Assembly (NCBI GenBank): GCA_913774845.1
Contig: CAJYJO010000008.1
Location: 1 to 58,699 of the forward strand
Direction of reading: 5' to 3'
Source of the DNA: an uncultured Microbacterium sp.
GTDB taxonomy: Bacteria > Actinomycetota > Actinomycetes > Actinomycetales > Microbacteriaceae
Length of the DNA stretch: 58,699 nt
A program made the translations under genes and the position numbers. Shown piece after piece: positions 25,502-33,751 of this stretch (positions are counted from its first letter, which is position 1; each line of letters opens with the position of its first letter). Below the pieces are notes generated by a model. The model saw only the letters and a list, made by a program, of their open reading frames with translations, was not told the DNA's origin and did no database searches.

Positions 25502-25533
25502 ATGCCCCCGACCTTCTCGAAGGTCGGGGGCAT
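25502..25533 (+). terminator. Intrinsic terminator after the MmpS-like gene
   Basis: A perfect 14-bp stem (25502-25515 with 25520-25533, ATGCCCCCGACCTT and complement) with a CTCG tetraloop, followed by TTTCC. One of the clearest terminators in the window, 11 nt after the stop codon. Confidence 0.9.
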
Positions 25534-25580
25534 TTCCGTGCGCGGACGCGGCTCCGGGGTGGCAGAGCGCGGCCAATGCG

Positions 25581-25763
25581 CGATAAACGCCCTAGCGAGT
25601 CAGACACGCCGTGGCGCGGCGTTTCTTCCTCACGGCAGCGTTTATCGCGGGCCGGCCGGCGCGGCGGGGCCGCGGCGCGGCCGGGGCGTCCAACGGCGGA
25701 TAAATGCCAGGGCGAGTCAAACACGCTGCGGCGGGGCGTTTCGACCTCGGGGGAGCGTTTATT
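25581..25763. repeat. Family A palindromic elements, copies 5 and 6 (25582-25646 and 25699-25763)
   Basis: Copy 5 begins CGATAAACGC (25581) and ends GCGTTTATCG (25647): a perfect 10-bp terminal inverted repeat around the 65-nt unit. Copy 6 begins GATAAATGC and ends GCGTTTATT. Both keep the left inner arm (GCGAGTCAGACACG and GCGAGTCAAACACG). They fill most of the 25491-25891 gap between the terminator and the LLM oxidoreductase gene. No gene is seen in that gap. Confidence 0.87.
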
Positions 25764-25891
25764 CCGGCAGAAGGAACGGAACCCCGGGCCGGCTCAGCGA
25801 GCGGGCGACGGGCCCGATGCGCGGGAACGAGCACTCGGGGCAGACGCACGTCGCACATCCGGATGTCGGTGGTTCGCGGCAGAGTAGAACC

Positions 25892-26773
25892 ATGAGTCGT
25901 ATCGGCACGATCTTCAGCCCGTACCCGCATCCGCCGGAAGAGCTGCGCGATGCCGCGCGCGCCGCCGAAGAAGCCGGGGTCGAGGAGCTCTGGCTGTGGG
26001 AGGACTGCTTCCGGTCGTCGGCCTGGGCCGCGGCCGCCGCCGCGCTGGCGGTCACCGACCACCTGCGGATCGGCGTCGGCATCGCTCCGCTGCCCCTGCG
26101 CAACGTCGCCGCCTCGGCGATGGAGGTGGCCACGATCGAGCGCATGTTCCCCGGTCGGCTCCTGCCCGGCTTCGGCCACGGTGTGCAGGACTGGATGCGA
26201 CAGGTCGGCGCCAAAGCGGCTTCCCCGCTCACGCTCATGCAGGAGCAGGTGCCGGCGCTGCGAGCGTTGCTCGCCGGTGAGAGCGTCACCGCCGAAGGCC
26301 GTTACGTGAAGCTGCGCGACGTCGCCCTGGACTGGCCCCCGGCCAGCGCACCGCGCGTGTACGCCGCCGCCGAGGGCCCGAAGACGCTCGCGCTCGCCGG
26401 CGCCGTCGCCGACGGCGTGGTCCTCGACAGCCGCCACACGGTTGACGAGATCGCCGCCGCGGTGCGGACGGTTCAGGCGTCTCGAGCAGAGGCTGGGCGT
26501 CCCGGCAGAGCCGACGTCGTGGCCTACGTCTTGACGGCGTTCGGCCCCGATGCACACGACCGGGCCACAGCGGTGCTGTCCGACCGCCCGGATGCCGCCG
26601 ACCGCGTCCTGGCCGGTTCGGTGTCCGAGGTGGCCGAGGGTGTGACACGCTTCCAGGCGGCCGGTGTCGACGACGTCGTGCTCCTGCCGACTGACGAGGT
26701 GGACCTCGCCGCGTTCTACTCGGCAGTGGGACAGGTCGCGGTCGCCGTTCCCGGCGCCGGGGGTGTCTCCTGA
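25892..26773 (+). CDS. LLM-class flavin-dependent oxidoreductase 1
   Basis: A 293-residue luciferase-like TIM barrel. It shows EEAGVEELWLWEDCF, LRIGVGIAPLPLRNVAASAMEVATIERMF, GRLLPGFGHGVQDWMRQVGA and APRVYAAAEGPKTLALAGAVADGVVLD, all typical of F420- or FMN-dependent LLM enzymes of the tetrahydromethanopterin-reductase-like group. The substrate is unknown. The stop overlaps the start of a second, shorter LLM gene (TGATG), so they form a coupled pair. The ATG at 25892 was taken because family homology begins there; no strong ribosome-binding site is seen. Confidence 0.9.
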   Translation: MSRIGTIFSPYPHPPEELRDAARAAEEAGVEELWLWEDCFRSSAWAAAAAALAVTDHLRIGVGIAPLPLRNVAASAMEVATIERMFPGRLLPGFGHGVQDWMRQVGAKAASPLTLMQEQVPALRALLAGESVTAEGRYVKLRDVALDWPPASAPRVYAAAEGPKTLALAGAVADGVVLDSRHTVDEIAAAVRTVQASRAEAGRPGRADVVAYVLTAFGPDAHDRATAVLSDRPDAADRVLAGSVSEVAEGVTRFQAAGVDDVVLLPTDEVDLAAFYSAVGQVAVAVPGAGGVS

Positions 26774-27546
26774 TGCGCGGCGTTGTCTCGCTCGGCGTCG
26801 CCGGATCGCTCGGTCCGGCCGCGATCGCCGAGATCGCGCCCGCGGTCGAGCGGGCCGGTTTCCACACGCTCTGGGTCAACGACACCCCCGACGGCGATGC
26901 CCTCGCAGCGCTCGCCGCCGCGGCCCGTGTCACAGAGCGCTTGCGTCTGGCTACCGGCGTGATCCCGGTCGACCGTCGTCCTGCCGACGACATCGCCGAT
27001 GCCGTGGCATCCCTCGACCTCCCCCTCGACCGCCTCACGATCGGCATCGGTTCCGGCATGGCTCGGCAGGGTGCGCTGGGGCGGGTCCGCGACGCGGCGG
27101 AACGCCTGCACGGAGCCGGACTGCCGCGGGTGCTCGTCGGCGCCCTCGGCCCGAAGATGCGCCGCGCGGCCGCCGAGAGCGCCGAGGGTGTGCTGCTCAA
27201 CTGGGTACCTCCCCGCGAAGCGAAGGAACAGGCCGACGCGCTGCACGCGCTCGCTCCGTCGACCCACGTCGCCGTCTACGTGCGCACCGCGATCGTGTCG
27301 GCCGCTCGGGAGCGGCTCGAGGCGGAGACGGCCCGCTACGCCTCCTTCCCCAACTACGCAGCCAACTTCGAACGCATGGGCGTCGATGCGATCGACACGA
27401 CGATCCGCGACGTCACCGAACTCGGCGCCGCCCTCGACGCGTACACCGCGGCAGCCGACGAGGTCGTGCTGCGCGCGATCGTCCCCGACGACACGGTCGA
27501 GGCGTACATCGACTTCGCTCGCCGCACGGCTCCCTCGCCGTTCTGA
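26773..27546 (+). CDS. LLM-class flavin-dependent oxidoreductase 2 (short)
   Basis: A 257-residue luciferase-like protein coupled to its neighbour by a 1-nt stop/start overlap. It reads VSLGVAGSLGPAAIAEIAPAVERAGFHTLWVND at the N-terminus, LRLATGVIPVDRRP near 58, LTIGIGSGMAR near 90 and RVLVGALGPKMRRAAAESAEGVLLNW near 118. It is shorter than typical members (about 300 residues) and lacks part of the insertion loops. The adjacent LLM enzyme suggests a heteromer or consecutive steps. Substrate unknown. Confidence 0.87.
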   Translation: MRGVVSLGVAGSLGPAAIAEIAPAVERAGFHTLWVNDTPDGDALAALAAAARVTERLRLATGVIPVDRRPADDIADAVASLDLPLDRLTIGIGSGMARQGALGRVRDAAERLHGAGLPRVLVGALGPKMRRAAAESAEGVLLNWVPPREAKEQADALHALAPSTHVAVYVRTAIVSAARERLEAETARYASFPNYAANFERMGVDAIDTTIRDVTELGAALDAYTAAADEVVLRAIVPDDTVEAYIDFARRTAPSPF

Positions 27547-27566
27547 CCGATCCCCGCGCCGGTCAG
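27543..27566. terminator. Bidirectional terminator-like hairpin between convergent genes
   Basis: CTGACCG (27543-27549) and CGGTCAG (27560-27566) form a 7-bp stem that contains the stop codons of the LLM gene (plus strand) and the GNAT gene (minus strand). It is short and lacks T-tracts, so termination strength is uncertain. Confidence 0.5.
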
Positions 27567-28057
27567 CGGACCAGACGCACCGTTTCGCCGATCGGACCGA
27601 AGCTCGACGTCGCGCCGTCGGCGACGAAGCCGTTTCGGCGGTAGAAGGCGTGCGCGCGAGGGTTGTCGGCGGCGACCCACAGCGACGCGGGCCGGTCGGC
27701 GAGCACGGCGTCGAGAAGGGCTTGACCTGCGCCGCTCCCGTGCGCCGCGGCCAGCACGTACAGCATGGTCAGCTCTGCGGGTCGCACGGCGTCGGCCTCC
27801 GGCGTCGGCTGGACGGCGCCGAAACCGATGATGTCCCCGTCCTGCACGGCGACGACCGTGTCGAAGGCGTTCTGCTCGAGATTCTGCCGCCACATGCCGA
27901 TGCGCCGCTCGACGTCGAACCACGCGCTGGTGTCGGGGTCGTCGACGAATCGTCCGTACGTCTCACGCCACGACGTCGCGTGGACGGTCGCGATGCCCAC
28001 GGCATCCTCGATCCGAGCCTCGCGGACGTCGATTCCCCCACCGTGATGCATCCCCAT
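27563..28057 (-). CDS. GNAT-family N-acetyltransferase
   Basis: A 164-residue acetyltransferase. It has IDVREARIEDAVGIATVHATSWRETY at the N-terminus, LTMLYVLAAAHGSGAGQALLDAVL (acetyl-CoA-binding motif A, with GSGAGQAL in place of the usual RGxGxG/A) near residue 95 and SLWVAADNPRAHAFYRRNGFV near 125. The YRRNGF motif is typical of GNAT. The substrate cannot be told. It is convergent with the LLM pair; the start may be ATG 28057 or ATG 28051. Confidence 0.9.
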   Translation of the reverse strand: MGMHHGGGIDVREARIEDAVGIATVHATSWRETYGRFVDDPDTSAWFDVERRIGMWRQNLEQNAFDTVVAVQDGDIIGFGAVQPTPEADAVRPAELTMLYVLAAAHGSGAGQALLDAVLADRPASLWVAADNPRAHAFYRRNGFVADGATSSFGPIGETVRLVR

Positions 28058-28108
28058 TCCGCGAGGCTACGCGACCCCCGCGACGCTGCGCGATGGCAGA
28101 CTGACCGG

Positions 28109-28516
28109 ATGCCACGCCGTCGAGGTCTCACCGTCCGCTCCGTCGCGCGCGGCGCGTTGGCTCTGCTGCTGGTCGCCGCGGGCGTCAGCCACGTCACGTG
28201 GGGGCGCCGCGGATACCGCATCGTCGTGCCGGACTGGGCCACCCGTGTGCTTCGCACGGACAAGGACGCCATCGTCGTGGCGTCCGGAGCCGTGGAGGGA
28301 ATCCTCGGCGTCGCGCTCGTCGCTCTACCGCTCGAGCGCCGACGCATCGGTGCGGCGATCGCCGCGTTCTTCGTGGCCGTGTTCCCCGGTAACGTGCACC
28401 AGTGGCGCACCGGCCGCTCCGCGCCGGGACTGTCCACCGACCGGGCGCGCTTCGTGCGCTTGTTCCTGCAGGTGCCGCTCGTCGCGTGGGCGTGGTGGGC
28501 GACACGCGAACGATGA
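28109..28516 (+). CDS. DoxX-like small membrane protein
   Basis: A 135-residue protein with four hydrophobic segments (about 15-32, 55-78, 82-100 and 113-130). Family-like features are AAGVSHVTWGRRGYRIVVPDW and VFPGNVHQWRTGR, which match DoxX-type proteins whose members have a conserved GxxH in the first helix and NxH near the third loop. The role is unknown; some DoxX proteins take part in oxidative-stress or quinone-related functions. It is divergent from the GNAT gene and convergent with recQ. Confidence 0.75.
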   Translation: MPRRRGLTVRSVARGALALLLVAAGVSHVTWGRRGYRIVVPDWATRVLRTDKDAIVVASGAVEGILGVALVALPLERRRIGAAIAAFFVAVFPGNVHQWRTGRSAPGLSTDRARFVRLFLQVPLVAWAWWATRER

Positions 28517-28548
28517 CGCCCGTCGACCGCCTCAGGCTCCCGCGCGCG

Positions 28549-28583
28549 GCCTGACGGCTCCGCACTCGAATCTTTCGTCAGGC
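28549..28583. terminator. Hairpin at the recQ/DoxX convergence
   Basis: GCCTGACG (28549-28556) and CGTCAGGC (28576-28583) are perfect complements with a 19-nt loop. The right arm includes the recQ stop codon (28578-28580). It lacks a T-tract and is a possible shared terminator. Confidence 0.4.
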
Positions 28584-30236
28584 GGCCTCGCCGAGTTCGA
28601 GGATGCCGGTCTCGAAGGCCGCGCGCGCCAACACCTTGTATCCGTGCTCGGGAAAGAAGACGGTCAGACGGTCGTCCTCGACGCCCATGACGGTGCCGGT
28701 GCCGAACTCCTCGTGCTGCACCGTCGAGTCGATGCGGATGCCGTCGGCGCCCGTGTCTGCGTCGGTGGGAGCCTCGACCGGTGCGGCGGCCCCGGCGTCG
28801 CAGCGGTCGCAGGCCCCGCACTGCTCGGGCGTCTCGACGCCGAAGTACTCCAGGAGGGCCCGCCGACGGCAGTGCGACGTCTCGGCGTAGGAGCGCATGA
28901 TCTCGATCCGCGACGCGCGGATCCGCTCCTCGGCTTCGTCGCGTTCGCGGACGGCTGCCACGGCGTCGCCCGCCGAGATCTTCTGCGTGTCGAGAGCCCG
29001 GATGCCATCGGGCCCGGACACCGCGAGTTCGCACGCGACGAGCTGGTTGAGCACCCGGCCGATCGCGCGCGTCGAGCGGCCACCGGCCTCGGCGATCTCT
29101 TTCGCGCGCATCGGTGCCTTCGCCGTGCGCAGCACGTCCCACACTCCCGCGACGTCGGCGCGCTTGCTGTGGCCGCCGGCGAAGAACGAGCGCAGCGAGA
29201 AGTCCTCGGCGCGGTAGTGCAGGATCGCGCGGGCGGGTTGTCCGTCGCGCGCGGCGCGTCCGATCTCCTGCGCGTAGGAGTCGAGCGATTCGGTGACGTC
29301 GGCGTGCACGACCAGGCGCACGTCGGACTTGTCGACGCCCATGCCGAACGCCGACGTCGCCACGACCACGTCGAGCTCGCCCGCGCTCCAGGCCGTGTGC
29401 ACCTCGTCGCGCCGCTTCTGCGCCATCGCCCCGTGATAGCCGGCGGCGCGCAGGCCCTGCTCGCGCAACTCGTCGGCGTAGGCGTCGGTCTCTTTGCGCG
29501 TGGCCACGTACAGCAGCGCCGGGCCGCCGGCATCCCGCACATCGGCGAGGACCGCGCGGCGCTTGTCGTCGTCGTGCTCGTGCCGGCGGACGGCGAGGTG
29601 GATCTCGGGGCGGTCCATGCCGCGCACTTCGAGGTGCGGGTCGCGCATGCCCAGGCTCGCCACGATGTCGTCGCGGACGGGGGCGGATGCCGTGGCCGTG
29701 AGCGCGAGCACGGGTGGGTGCCCGAGCGCTTCGACGGCGTCGCCGAGGCGCGCGTAGTCGGGACGGAAGTCGTGCCCCCACGCGGACACGCAGTGCGCCT
29801 CGTCGACCACGACCAGACGCACGTCGGCGCCCGCGAGCCGGTCGAACACCTCGGGGTTCGCGAGCTGCTCGGGAGCGAGGAAGGCGTACACGGCGTCGCC
29901 GCTCTCGATCGCGGCCCACGCCGCCTTCTTCGCCGAGGCGCTGGTGCGCGAGTTCAGCGCCACCGCGGCGGGGGCGTCGGGAGCGGCGTCGATCGAGTCG
30001 ATCTGGTCGCGTTGCAGAGCCAGCAGCGGCGAGATGACGACGGTGACCCCACCGAGCTCGCATCCCGCGATCTGGTACACCGCCGACTTGCCGGCGCCGG
30101 TCGGGAACACCACGAGAGTGTCGCGACCGCCGACGACGGCGTCGATCGCCTCGGCCTGCCCCGGGAGCAGGTCGTCCCAGCCGAACACCTCACGGGCGGT
30201 GCGGGCGGACTGTTCGAGCGTGGCGGGAGCGTTCAC
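28578..30236 (-). CDS. recQ: RecQ-family ATP-dependent DNA helicase
   Basis: A 552-residue superfamily-2 helicase. In order it has Walker A VVFPTGAGKSAVYQ near residue 43, motif II VVVDEAHCVSAWGHDFRPDY (RecQ-type DEAH with the aromatic-rich loop), LALTATAS, ATSAFGMGVDKSDV, and QEIGRAARDGQ. The zinc-binding region is CRRRALLEYFG...CGACDRC near 470. It is shorter than E. coli RecQ (609) and lacks a clear HRDC domain. RecQ unwinds recombination intermediates. The start is GTG at 30236. Its ribosome-binding GAGG sits in an inverted repeat (30237-30262). Confidence 0.93.
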   Translation of the reverse strand: MNAPATLEQSARTAREVFGWDDLLPGQAEAIDAVVGGRDTLVVFPTGAGKSAVYQIAGCELGGVTVVISPLLALQRDQIDSIDAAPDAPAAVALNSRTSASAKKAAWAAIESGDAVYAFLAPEQLANPEVFDRLAGADVRLVVVDEAHCVSAWGHDFRPDYARLGDAVEALGHPPVLALTATASAPVRDDIVASLGMRDPHLEVRGMDRPEIHLAVRRHEHDDDKRRAVLADVRDAGGPALLYVATRKETDAYADELREQGLRAAGYHGAMAQKRRDEVHTAWSAGELDVVVATSAFGMGVDKSDVRLVVHADVTESLDSYAQEIGRAARDGQPARAILHYRAEDFSLRSFFAGGHSKRADVAGVWDVLRTAKAPMRAKEIAEAGGRSTRAIGRVLNQLVACELAVSGPDGIRALDTQKISAGDAVAAVRERDEAEERIRASRIEIMRSYAETSHCRRRALLEYFGVETPEQCGACDRCDAGAAAPVEAPTDADTGADGIRIDSTVQHEEFGTGTVMGVEDDRLTVFFPEHGYKVLARAAFETGILELGEAA

Positions 30237-30262
30237 GAGACCTCATTCCTGGGGGAGGTCTC
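30237..30262 (-). promoter_or_regulatory. Inverted repeat covering the recQ ribosome-binding site
   Basis: GAGACCTC (30237-30244) and GAGGTCTC (30255-30262) are perfect complements with a 10-nt loop. Read on the minus strand the arm next to the start contains the GAGG Shine-Dalgarno. Folding would hide the ribosome-binding site, or the palindrome may be an operator. Confidence 0.5.
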
Positions 30263-30275
30263 AGCACACCCCAGA

Positions 30276-30431
30276 CCTCCGACATCGCCGCGGGGGTTGC
30301 GGCCGAGCGTGCGATGTGGTCCTCCGTCCGATGACAGCCGCCCCGTTCGTGGTCCGCCGGCCGCGTCGCCGCATCCGTCCCGTCGTCGCACGCCCGTGCG
30401 CCCGACGCAAGCGCGCGGGCGATGTCGGAGG
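30276..30431. repeat. 156-bp element with 14-bp perfect terminal inverted repeats between recQ and the ligase gene
   Basis: CCTCCGACATCGCC (30276-30289) and its exact complement (30418-30431) flank 128 nt. The similarity continues inward imperfectly for about 30 nt (TTGCGNC and TGCGA blocks on both sides). No open frame with family character lies inside and no target duplication is obvious. It may be a non-autonomous MITE-like element or an operator array for the divergent genes. Confidence 0.5.
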
Positions 30432-30450
30432 GGGATGCCAGGATGCCGAC

Positions 30451-31995
30451 ATGCTCTTCGGCGACATCGAGACGGCGCTCGCGGCGGTGACGAACACCCG
30501 CTCGCGGCTGGCGAAGGTCGACACCCTCGCGGTGGTGCTGCGCGGCCTCGACCCCGACGAGATCGTCCCGGCCGTCGGTCTGCTCACCGCGTCGCCTCGA
30601 CAGGGCCGCCTCGGGGTGGGATGGCGCACGCTGTCCTCGCGCGGCGGATCGCACGCGAAGACGCCCACGCTCACCATCGGCGACGTCGACGCCGCTTTCA
30701 CCCGCCTCGTCGAGGTGGGCGGCGCCGGTTCCGCCGCCGTCCGCACCTCGCTCCTCGATGCGCTCGCCGCTCAGGCGACCGAGGGGGAGTGGAACCTGCT
30801 CATCCGCATCATGACCGGCGAGCTGCGTACCGGGGCGCTCGAGGGCGTCCTCCTCGACGCCGTCGCCCGCGCGTCCGATCGCGACGGCGCCGCCGTACGC
30901 CGCGCCGCCATGCTGTCGGGTGATCTCGGCGAGACGGCCCGTATCGCCCTCATCGGCTCCGTCGACGATCTCGCCGCCGTCGGTCTCGTCGTCGGGCGGG
31001 GTGTGCAGCCCATGCTCGCCTCGACCGCGACGAGCGTCGCCGACGCCCTGGCCGTCGCCGGCCGCGCCTCGGTGGAGTTCAAGCTCGACGGTGCCCGCGT
31101 CCAGGTGCACCGGCACGGCGACGAGGTGCGCGTGTTCACCCGCACGCTCGCCGACGTCACGCATCGCGTCCCCGAGATCGTCGAGGTCGCGCGCTCCCTG
31201 CCCGTCGCCGACGTGATCCTCGACGGTGAGACCCTCTCCCTCGACGACGACGGCTCCCCTCGCCCGTTCCAAGACACCATGGCCCGCTTCGGGGCCGAGT
31301 CGGCCCGCGAGATCGCGCTGCGTCCGTGGTTCTTCGACGTCCTGCACGTCGACGGACGCGACCTCGTCGATGAGCCGCTGTCGGCACGCCTCGACGAGCT
31401 CGAACGCGTCGCGGGGGCCTTCCGCATCCCGGCACTGCTCACCGACGACCCCGCCGCCGCCGACGCCTTCGCGCGCGACGCCCTCGCCGCCGGGCACGAA
31501 GGCGTGATGGTGAAGGGGCTCGACGCCGCCTACACGGCGGGGCGCCGCGGCAAGAGCTGGCTCAAGGTCAAACCGGTGCACACGTTCGATCTCGTGGTGC
31601 TGGGTGTCGAGCGGGGTTCCGGCCGACGTGCGAGGTGGTTCTCCAACCTGCACCTGGGCGCGCGAGATCCCGAGGGGCGCTTCGGCGAGCCGGGCGGCTT
31701 CGTGATGGTCGGCAAGACCTTCAAGGGACTCACCGACGAACTGCTGGAGTGGCAGACCGCCCACTTCTCCGAGCGGGAGGTCGGGGAGGTGCCCGGCGGC
31801 ATCCGAGTCGTTCCCGACACCGTCGTCGAGATCGCGATCGACGGGGTGCAGCGGTCGGTGCGGTATCCGGGCGGCGTGGCGCTGCGCTTCGCCCGTGTGA
31901 AGACCTACCGTTCCGACAAGCCCGCGACCGAGGCCGACACGATCGACACGCTTCGCGCGCTGCTTCCGGGCGGCGTCGCGACGACGGAAGGATGA
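30451..31995 (+). CDS. ATP-dependent DNA ligase
   Basis: A 514-residue ligase with an N-terminal alpha-helical DNA-binding domain (about 1-190). The nucleotidyltransferase core has lysine 211 in SVEFKLDGARVQVHR (KxDG), RTLADVTHRVPEIVE (motif I/III region), VILDGETLS, WFFDVLHVDG, GHEGVMVKGLDAAYTAGRRGKSWLKVKP, and an OB-fold C-terminus with VGKTFKGLTDELLEWQT and ALRFARVKTYRSDK. The length is usual for actinobacterial LigB-like enzymes, which supplement the NAD-dependent LigA. The ATG at 30451 is the first start with a GGAGGGGG-like site at reasonable distance. A small hydrolase-like gene follows after 4 nt. Confidence 0.93.
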   Translation: MLFGDIETALAAVTNTRSRLAKVDTLAVVLRGLDPDEIVPAVGLLTASPRQGRLGVGWRTLSSRGGSHAKTPTLTIGDVDAAFTRLVEVGGAGSAAVRTSLLDALAAQATEGEWNLLIRIMTGELRTGALEGVLLDAVARASDRDGAAVRRAAMLSGDLGETARIALIGSVDDLAAVGLVVGRGVQPMLASTATSVADALAVAGRASVEFKLDGARVQVHRHGDEVRVFTRTLADVTHRVPEIVEVARSLPVADVILDGETLSLDDDGSPRPFQDTMARFGAESAREIALRPWFFDVLHVDGRDLVDEPLSARLDELERVAGAFRIPALLTDDPAAADAFARDALAAGHEGVMVKGLDAAYTAGRRGKSWLKVKPVHTFDLVVLGVERGSGRRARWFSNLHLGARDPEGRFGEPGGFVMVGKTFKGLTDELLEWQTAHFSEREVGEVPGGIRVVPDTVVEIAIDGVQRSVRYPGGVALRFARVKTYRSDKPATEADTIDTLRALLPGGVATTEG

Positions 31996-31999
31996 CCCG

Positions 32000-32626
32000 A
32001 TGAGTCTGGCCCCCTGGCTCGACGGAGAGCTCGGCTACCGCAGTTTCGGCGCTCCCGGCGCCCCGCGCGCCGTGTTCGTGCTGCGCACGGGCGACGTCGC
32101 CACGACCGATCCCGACGCCCGCGTCACGGCGCTCTTCGACGTGCGCGTCGTCGCGGTCGGGCTCGACGCCCCCGAGCTCGAGGACCCGCCCGCGTTCGGT
32201 GGTCAGACGCCCGCAGGGCTCACGGTCGAGGCCCTCCAGGCCCTGCTCGAGCGCGAAGCGCCCGGAGCGACGGTGGGGCTGGTGGGAGAGCGCGCCGCGG
32301 GGCCGATCGCGGTCCACCTTGCGGCGGCCATGGGTCCCGTCGTCGACCGGCTCGCGCTCGTCGGCGTGAGGAGTCCCTCCGATCCCCTCAGCCGCAACGT
32401 CCGGACGCCTCGGCTCGACCACCTCGACGCCGAGGCGCTGATCGTGGTCGGCGGCGACGGCCCGGCCGACCCCGATGACGCGGCCTGGTATCTCGAGCGC
32501 ATGCGTTCGGCCGAGGTCGAGGTCGTCCCCGACGATGAGATCGACTCCGTCAACGGTCACGTCACGCTCACCTCGGTGTGGGAGCGCGTGCTCCAGCACG
32601 TCGCCCCGGGCGCCGAGCGCGCCTGA
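32000..32626 (+). CDS. Alpha/beta-hydrolase-like protein lacking the nucleophile
   Basis: A 208-residue protein whose beta/alpha pattern (VFVLRTGDV, VRVVAVGLDAPELEDPPAFG, TVGLVGERAAGPIAVHLA, VDRLALVGV, ALIVVGGDGP) resembles a compact alpha/beta hydrolase. At the elbow the GxSxG is replaced by GERAAG, so no serine nucleophile is visible, and it may be non-catalytic. It starts 4 nt after the ligase stop with GGAAGG upstream, hence probable co-transcription with the ligase. Function unknown; the fold is inferred from strand spacing. Confidence 0.7.
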   Translation: MSLAPWLDGELGYRSFGAPGAPRAVFVLRTGDVATTDPDARVTALFDVRVVAVGLDAPELEDPPAFGGQTPAGLTVEALQALLEREAPGATVGLVGERAAGPIAVHLAAAMGPVVDRLALVGVRSPSDPLSRNVRTPRLDHLDAEALIVVGGDGPADPDDAAWYLERMRSAEVEVVPDDEIDSVNGHVTLTSVWERVLQHVAPGAERA

Positions 32627-32690
32627 CCTGCACCGGCCGCGCGTGACCCGCACCGGCCGTGCAACCCCCGCGCCTGACCGCACCGGCCGC
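32619..32690. repeat. Degenerate tandem repeat (GCGCCTGACCNGCACCGGCCG type)
   Basis: Three imperfect copies of a roughly 20-24-nt unit containing TGACC-GCACCGGCCG occur at about 32623, 32643 and 32671, in the 32627-32794 gap. The first overlaps the stop codon of the hydrolase-like gene. The unit looks like decaying microsatellite-type sequence rather than a control site. Confidence 0.6.
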
Positions 32691-32794
32691 GCCCGACCCG
32701 CGCCGCCCACGCGAACGTCGCGCCCGGACAGCGCGTGGCGTTCGAGGCCTCCACCGCCCGCGGCCAGACCCCGCGCCGACCGCGCGCCCCCCGC

Positions 32795-33655
32795 TCAGCC
32801 CCGCCCGAGCGCCTTCACCTGCACGACGTTCGACTCCTCGTCGACCTCGACGTGGTCGGTCTGCGCCTTGAGGAAGTCCGAGAAGCTGCGGAAGCCGAGC
32901 GCTTTCTCGCTGAACGACGGGTCCAGCCGCTTCATCAGGTCTTTCACCGCGGAGGCGTGCAGCCACTCCCCGTCGGCGCGTTCGCCTTCGAGCTGCATCG
33001 CGCGATCCAGCAGGTCGACCGCGGGATCCTTCGAGCGTTTGCGGGCGCGGGGGCGAGAGGGCGCGGCATCCTTCTTGGTCTCGGCGAGTTTCGGGATGCC
33101 GGGGAGCGAGTCGTACGCGTCGAACCGGTCGCACGCAGCGGCGAGGGACTTCGCGGTGGAGCCGGCGACGCCGACGCCCACGACGAAGCGCCCGAGACGC
33201 TTGCACCGCTGCGCGAGTGGCACGTAGTCGCTGTCGCCGGCGACGATCACCACGTGCGACAGGTCGGGGAGGCGGAACATGTCCTCCACGGTGTCGACGG
33301 CGAGACGGATGTCGGCGCCGTTCTTGGCGTAGGCGGCCGCGGGGAACAGCTGCACGAGGTCGACCGCGCGGGCGACGAGCTGCGAGCGGTACTCCGCGTT
33401 CACCGGCGAGGACCAGTCGGCGTAGGCCCGGGTGAGTACGAGCGTGCCGAACGACGCCGCGTAGTCAATGATCGCGCCGACGTCGATGGTCGCCTTGGTC
33501 AGGCGCTCGGCGATCTCGGGGTCGGTCGGGTTGTCGGCGATCTTCTGACGGTCGCGGGAGTACGCGTTGCGCCCGTGGACGCGGTCATACCACGACATCA
33601 CGATGTTGTCGAAGTCGAGGTAGACGGCGACGCGGGCGCTCTGAGTATCCGGCAT
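32795..33655 (-). CDS. NYN-domain (PIN-like) ribonuclease-type protein with C-terminal OST-HTH/LOTUS-like domain
   Basis: A 286-residue protein. The NYN/PIN nuclease core has acidic residues in AVYLDFDNIVMSWYD near residue 10, GADIRLAVDTVEDM near 112 and VVIVAGDSDYVPLAQR near 136, as in the LabA/NYN family. A charged linker leads to a C-terminal domain (AMQLEGERADGEWLHASAVKDLMKRLDPSFSEKALGFRSFSDFL) that fits an OST-HTH/LOTUS RNA-binding module. A role in RNA processing or turnover is expected. A monocistronic gene, divergent from nothing and followed by a short AT-poor gap. Confidence 0.87.
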   Translation of the reverse strand: MPDTQSARVAVYLDFDNIVMSWYDRVHGRNAYSRDRQKIADNPTDPEIAERLTKATIDVGAIIDYAASFGTLVLTRAYADWSSPVNAEYRSQLVARAVDLVQLFPAAAYAKNGADIRLAVDTVEDMFRLPDLSHVVIVAGDSDYVPLAQRCKRLGRFVVGVGVAGSTAKSLAAACDRFDAYDSLPGIPKLAETKKDAAPSRPRARKRSKDPAVDLLDRAMQLEGERADGEWLHASAVKDLMKRLDPSFSEKALGFRSFSDFLKAQTDHVEVDEESNVVQVKALGRG

Positions 33656-33751
33656 GACTCCAGTCTGACCCGTCGGGAGGGCGCGCGGGTACCCCGTGCA
33701 CCCTGTCCCGAGTCGATGCGCGGCCCCTCTGGGGCAGCGAGCCCCCCCGCC

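Noticed and set aside
24261-25763. Array of repeats with spacers resembling a CRISPR locus
   Set aside because: Units are 65 nt and degenerate, spacers are GC-rich and similar to one another, and no cas genes are present. It fits a palindromic intergenic repeat better.
25304-25891. An N-terminal extension of the first LLM oxidoreductase reaching back through the repeats
   Set aside because: Family similarity starts at the ATG at 25892, and the upstream part crosses a strong terminator and two palindromic repeats.
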